Notes under the pieces: model-generated
Database searches by the model: none
Seen by the model: only the letters and a program-made list of their open reading frames with translations
Told to the model about the DNA's origin: nothing
Assembly: GCF_023653455.1 (NCBI RefSeq)
Contig: NZ_JAKEDR010000072.1
Coordinates: 1-15,447 of the forward strand
Direction: 5' to 3'
DNA: 15,447 bases
From: Paraclostridium ghonii
GTDB lineage: Bacteria; Bacillota; Clostridia; Peptostreptococcales; Peptostreptococcaceae
Shown: in pieces, positions 12,603-15,447 of the stretch
Numbering within the stretch: the first letter of the stretch is position 1
How the letters are laid out: every line of letters begins with the position of its first letter
Translations under genes and position numbers: made by a program

Positions 12603-15299
12603 TTAATCTTCCTTAGGTAAAGTAAATTTGAAAGTTGCTCCTTTATCTGCATTATTTTTTACACTTATATCACCTTTGTGAGCATTTATTATCGATTTAC
12701 ATATTGATAGTCCAAGTCCTACACCTTTTCTTGAATCTGTATAGTTTAATTCACCTGTAAAAAATCTATCAAATATATTATCAATTACATTTCCACTAAT
12801 TCCAGGACCATTGTCTATAACCTCAAATACTATTATATCCCCGGATTCATAAACTTTTATATTTATTTCACAAACTCCATTTGAGTATTTTATAGCATTA
12901 TCAATTAAATTTATAAACACCTGCTCTATAAGTTTTGCATCCATAGGAACAAAAATTATTTTATCTGGTATTTCTATATTTATTTTTATATCTTGAATTC
13001 TCTTTTTTATATGAGATAAAGATTGTGATATAACCTCCTCAACTATTTCTGGATTCTTTGTTACTTTAAGTTTGCCTTCATCTATTCTTGTCATGCTAAG
13101 TAGATTTTCTACTAATCTGATTAACCATTGTGTATCTTCAAATATTCCATTTAATAAATCATCTATAATGCTTTCATCTATTAAATTTTTATTTTTTATA
13201 ATAGTACTAACTGCACCACTTATACCCGCAAGTGGTGTCCTTAAATCATGAGATATAGCTCTTAACAAACTACTTCTTAGTCGTTCACTTTCTATTTCAA
13301 GGCTTGCTTCTTTTTGTATCTCAGATAAAATTTCTCTTTCTAGAGCTATTGCCATTTGTGCAATTACTGCTTCAATCAAACAAATATCTTCATTGTCAAG
13401 CTTTTTACCTGCACATGATACCCCTATTACGCCTAGTGTGTCATTCATTCCTATTATAGGCATATAAAATCCATTTGATCCAGGTAATGTATCAGTTCCA
13501 GTCCCTGCTATAGAATTATTATTAAAAGCCCATGTTGCAACAGCCTTTTCAGAATCATTTATAAACAGCTCCTCGTGTTTATTATTTTTTATATTTTTAT
13601 AAAGATCTAATTGCTTTTTATTTTTATCATTTACATAACATAAAATATTTTTATTTAATCCTATAGATAAAAGATCTAAACCTGTATTTATGATTTCTTC
13701 TTTATTTGATAACCTTAAAAAACTTCTTCCTACTTTATATAACATCTGTGTGTTTTGCTCACGTTTTGAATAAGTTTCTACTTGCTGTTGTATTCTTGAT
13801 GTAAGTGATGATGTTATTATTCCTACTATGCAAAATACAAATAACGTTACTATATAATTTGTATCATCTATATTTAACGTATATAAAGGACTTGTAAATA
13901 AATAATTTAATAAAATTATATTTAAAACAGAACTTATTATGCCTGTTCCATATCCATTTGTAAATACAGATACTAAAGCTATATCTAATATATAAATTAA
14001 ATATATATTTTCTTGTGTAAATCCAGCATTTTTTAATATATGCGCTATACATGTTGTAATTGATGTTATAATTATTAACTTAACTATATCAATTCCTCTA
14101 ATTTTAAACTTATCTATAAATCCTTTTTCTTTTTTAGGTCTATAATTACTACTTTTTTCGCCCTTATATGGTATTACATGTACATCGATATGATCAGCTT
14201 CATCTATTAATTTGTCTACTACATCTCTTTTTACAAATCTTGAAAAGACACTATGTTTTCTATGATTTCTTCCTATTATAATTTTTGTTACATTTCTCAT
14301 TTTAGAATACCTTAGTATATCTTCAACCATGTTATCTCCATGTAACAAAACAACTTCTGCTCCTAACTTCTTTGCAAGCTCTAAATTAGATTCTAGTTGA
14401 GCTTTTGATTCTTTTGGTAATTCTTCTTTGTTGGGATCTTTTATATAAATAGCAATTAGCCTAGATAATGATGATTGTGAAATTCTAGATGCGGTTCTAA
14501 TTAACTTTGTAGTGGATGGAGATGGAGATATACACACAAGTATTGTTTCACTTGTTGGTATAACTTCTACTCCGCTTTTTGATAATCTAGTTATTTCAAC
14601 TTCTTTGTTAACTTTTTCAGCTGTTTTTCTTAAAGCAAGTTCTCTAAGTGCTACTAAGTTTTCTTTTGTAAAAAAATTTTCTTGTGCTCTTATAGCTTGT
14701 TCCTTTTTATATATTTTCCCTTGGTTAAACCTTTCTAATAAAACATCTGGCTCTACATCTATTAACTCAAGTTGTGATGAAAGATCTATAAGTTTATCTG
14801 GTATAGTCTCTTTTACACATACATTAGCCACTATTTCAATTATATCATTTAGACTTTCTAAGTGTTGTACATTTACAGTTGTATATACATCTATACCTGC
14901 TATTAAAAGTTCTTCTATATCTTGCCATCTTTTGCTATGTCTACATCCCTTAGCATTTGTATGGGCTAACTCATCTACTAGTATAACCTGTGGATTTCTT
15001 TTAAGTGCTAAATCTAGGTTAAATTCTTTTAAATTTATAGTCTTATATCTTATTTCTTTTAACTCTAAAACCTCTAATCCTTCTAATAATGCTAATGTTT
15101 CTTTTCTTGAATGAGGTTCTATATACCCAACTACTACGTCTACACCACTTTCTTTTAAATTATGTGCAGACTCAAGCATGGAGTAGGTTTTACCTACTCC
15201 TGCTGCATATCCAAAGAAAATTTTTAATTGCCCTCTTTTTAATTTTTTTTCTTCTTTATTTATTTTATTTAATAAACTTTCCGGATCCGGTCTATTCAT
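12603..15299 (-). CDS. kdpD: KdpD, osmosensitive K+ channel sensor histidine kinase
   Basis: This 898-residue membrane kinase/phosphatase senses low K+ and turgor and signals to KdpE. Domain order is canonical. The KdpD N-terminal domain (about 20-230) has Walker A GYAAGVGKT (30-38), Walker B ILVDELAHTN (106-115) and YTTVNVQHLESLND. A universal-stress-protein-like domain follows at about 250-375 (TILVCISPSPSTTKLIRTAS, IIIGRNHRKHSVFSRF). Four TM segments lie at about 405-505, then a GAF-like region at about 525-660. HisKA has RAISHDLRTPLAGISG (His684), and HATPase_c has NLIDNAIKYSNG, DNGPGI, FDRFFTG and GVGLGLSICKS. Length matches E. coli KdpD. AGGGGGA precedes the ATG. In other Firmicutes the USP-like domain of KdpD binds c-di-AMP; whether this one does is not visible. 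The kdpFABC genes are not present here and may lie beyond the right edge. Confidence 0.96.
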   Translation of the reverse strand: MNRPDPESLLNKINKEEKKLKRGQLKIFFGYAAGVGKTYSMLESAHNLKESGVDVVVGYIEPHSRKETLALLEGLEVLELKEIRYKTINLKEFNLDLALKRNPQVILVDELAHTNAKGCRHSKRWQDIEELLIAGIDVYTTVNVQHLESLNDIIEIVANVCVKETIPDKLIDLSSQLELIDVEPDVLLERFNQGKIYKKEQAIRAQENFFTKENLVALRELALRKTAEKVNKEVEITRLSKSGVEVIPTSETILVCISPSPSTTKLIRTASRISQSSLSRLIAIYIKDPNKEELPKESKAQLESNLELAKKLGAEVVLLHGDNMVEDILRYSKMRNVTKIIIGRNHRKHSVFSRFVKRDVVDKLIDEADHIDVHVIPYKGEKSSNYRPKKEKGFIDKFKIRGIDIVKLIIITSITTCIAHILKNAGFTQENIYLIYILDIALVSVFTNGYGTGIISSVLNIILLNYLFTSPLYTLNIDDTNYIVTLFVFCIVGIITSSLTSRIQQQVETYSKREQNTQMLYKVGRSFLRLSNKEEIINTGLDLLSIGLNKNILCYVNDKNKKQLDLYKNIKNNKHEELFINDSEKAVATWAFNNNSIAGTGTDTLPGSNGFYMPIIGMNDTLGVIGVSCAGKKLDNEDICLIEAVIAQMAIALEREILSEIQKEASLEIESERLRSSLLRAISHDLRTPLAGISGAVSTIIKNKNLIDESIIDDLLNGIFEDTQWLIRLVENLLSMTRIDEGKLKVTKNPEIVEEVISQSLSHIKKRIQDIKINIEIPDKIIFVPMDAKLIEQVFINLIDNAIKYSNGVCEINIKVYESGDIIVFEVIDNGPGISGNVIDNIFDRFFTGELNYTDSRKGVGLGLSICKSIINAHKGDISVKNNADKGATFKFTLPKED

Positions 15300-15348
15300 A
15301 ACTCCCCCTAATAATTATTTACATTCTGTTAACTTATTTATATTTGAA

Positions 15349-15428
15349 TCTCGACCCCGATAGGGTTTACAATGGTTTCACCACAAAACACATTCCCCCT
15401 ATAGAAAGGAGTCGAGAAAATTGAAACC
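15349..15428 (-). ncRNA. Structured, apparently pseudoknotted RNA element upstream of kdpD
   Basis: This stretch is clearly richer in G and C than its surroundings. P1 pairs TCTCGACCCC (15349-15358) with GGAGTCGAGA (15408-15417), 10 bp with one wobble on the minus strand. P2 pairs ATAGGG (15360-15365) with CCCTAT (15397-15402). P3 is TGGT-TTC-ACCA (15373-15383). GGTTTCA (15374-15380) is also exactly complementary to TGAAACC (15422-15428) outside P1, which would form a pseudoknot. No U-tract follows on either strand, so it is not an ordinary terminator. On the minus strand GATTCAAAT follows P1. Candidates are a leader riboswitch/regulatory RNA for kdpDE, or the right end (omega RNA) of an IS200/IS605-type element ending in TCAA. 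I cannot choose between them, and the strand is itself an inference. Confidence 0.4.
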
Positions 15429-15447
15429 TACGGTTAAATGCCCTGAA

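Noticed and set aside
14512..15114. A 200-codon open frame on the plus strand
   Set aside because: It lies wholly antisense to kdpD, whose frame has clear domains throughout. It has no family features and arises from the codon bias of the real gene. The same applies to the plus-strand frames at 1105-1635, 1678-2013, 2834-3334 and similar.
15367..15447. Minus-strand frame open from the right edge for 26 codons
   Set aside because: It overlaps the structured element, is short, and shows no recognisable protein motif. It could be the tail of a gene beyond the edge but cannot be supported.

Overview
The window is strongly AT-rich, with AGGAGG-type ribosome binding sites and mostly short intergenic regions. 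It encodes an alpha/beta-type small acid-soluble spore protein, so it comes from an endospore-forming Firmicute. The gene set (viroplasmin-type RNase H1, AgrB family, KdpDE, Cax exchanger, VanS-like kinases) fits a clostridium, most likely Peptostreptococcaceae; this placement is inference from style and content. Almost every gene lies on the minus strand, so the window is described here from high to low coordinates in the direction of transcription. The single plus-strand gene is a MATE transporter.

Right part (15447 to 11615): a GC-richer, apparently pseudoknotted structured element at the edge is followed by the kdpD-kdpE potassium/turgor two-component pair, which ends in a terminator at the kdpE stop. 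The kdpFABC transporter genes are not in the window. Next comes an AT-rich gap with a perfect TGATAAT-N-ATTATCA Fur box that has no iron gene next to it, then rnhA with its own promoter.

Middle (10895 to 5478): rnhA ends in a terminator. It is followed by an MFS DHA3-type efflux protein, a spore SASP with an exceptionally long perfect terminator, and an orphan sensor kinase whose outer domain is a substrate-binding-protein fold. The convergent plus-strand MATE gene shares a bidirectional terminator with that kinase. MATE and a nitroreductase diverge from an intergenic region holding a perfect 25-bp inverted repeat, into which a consensus sigma-A promoter (TTGACA-17-TATAAT) for the nitroreductase is built.

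Left part (4637 to 1): an AgrB-family membrane protein has no agrD nearby, and both catalytic residues are replaced (His to Lys, Cys to Arg). It is followed by a Cax Ca2+/H+ exchanger, then an OmpR/VanS-type two-component operon and a small secreted protein. The secreted-protein promoter carries an 11-bp-period direct repeat, as expected for an OmpR-family regulator. The regulator, kinase and secreted protein may form a CpxRA-CpxP-like envelope-sensing unit.

Points most worth a second look: the catalytically dead-looking orphan AgrB, the Fur box with no obvious target, the pseudoknotted element at the right edge, the palindrome-embedded nitroreductase promoter, and the direct-repeat-controlled secreted protein.
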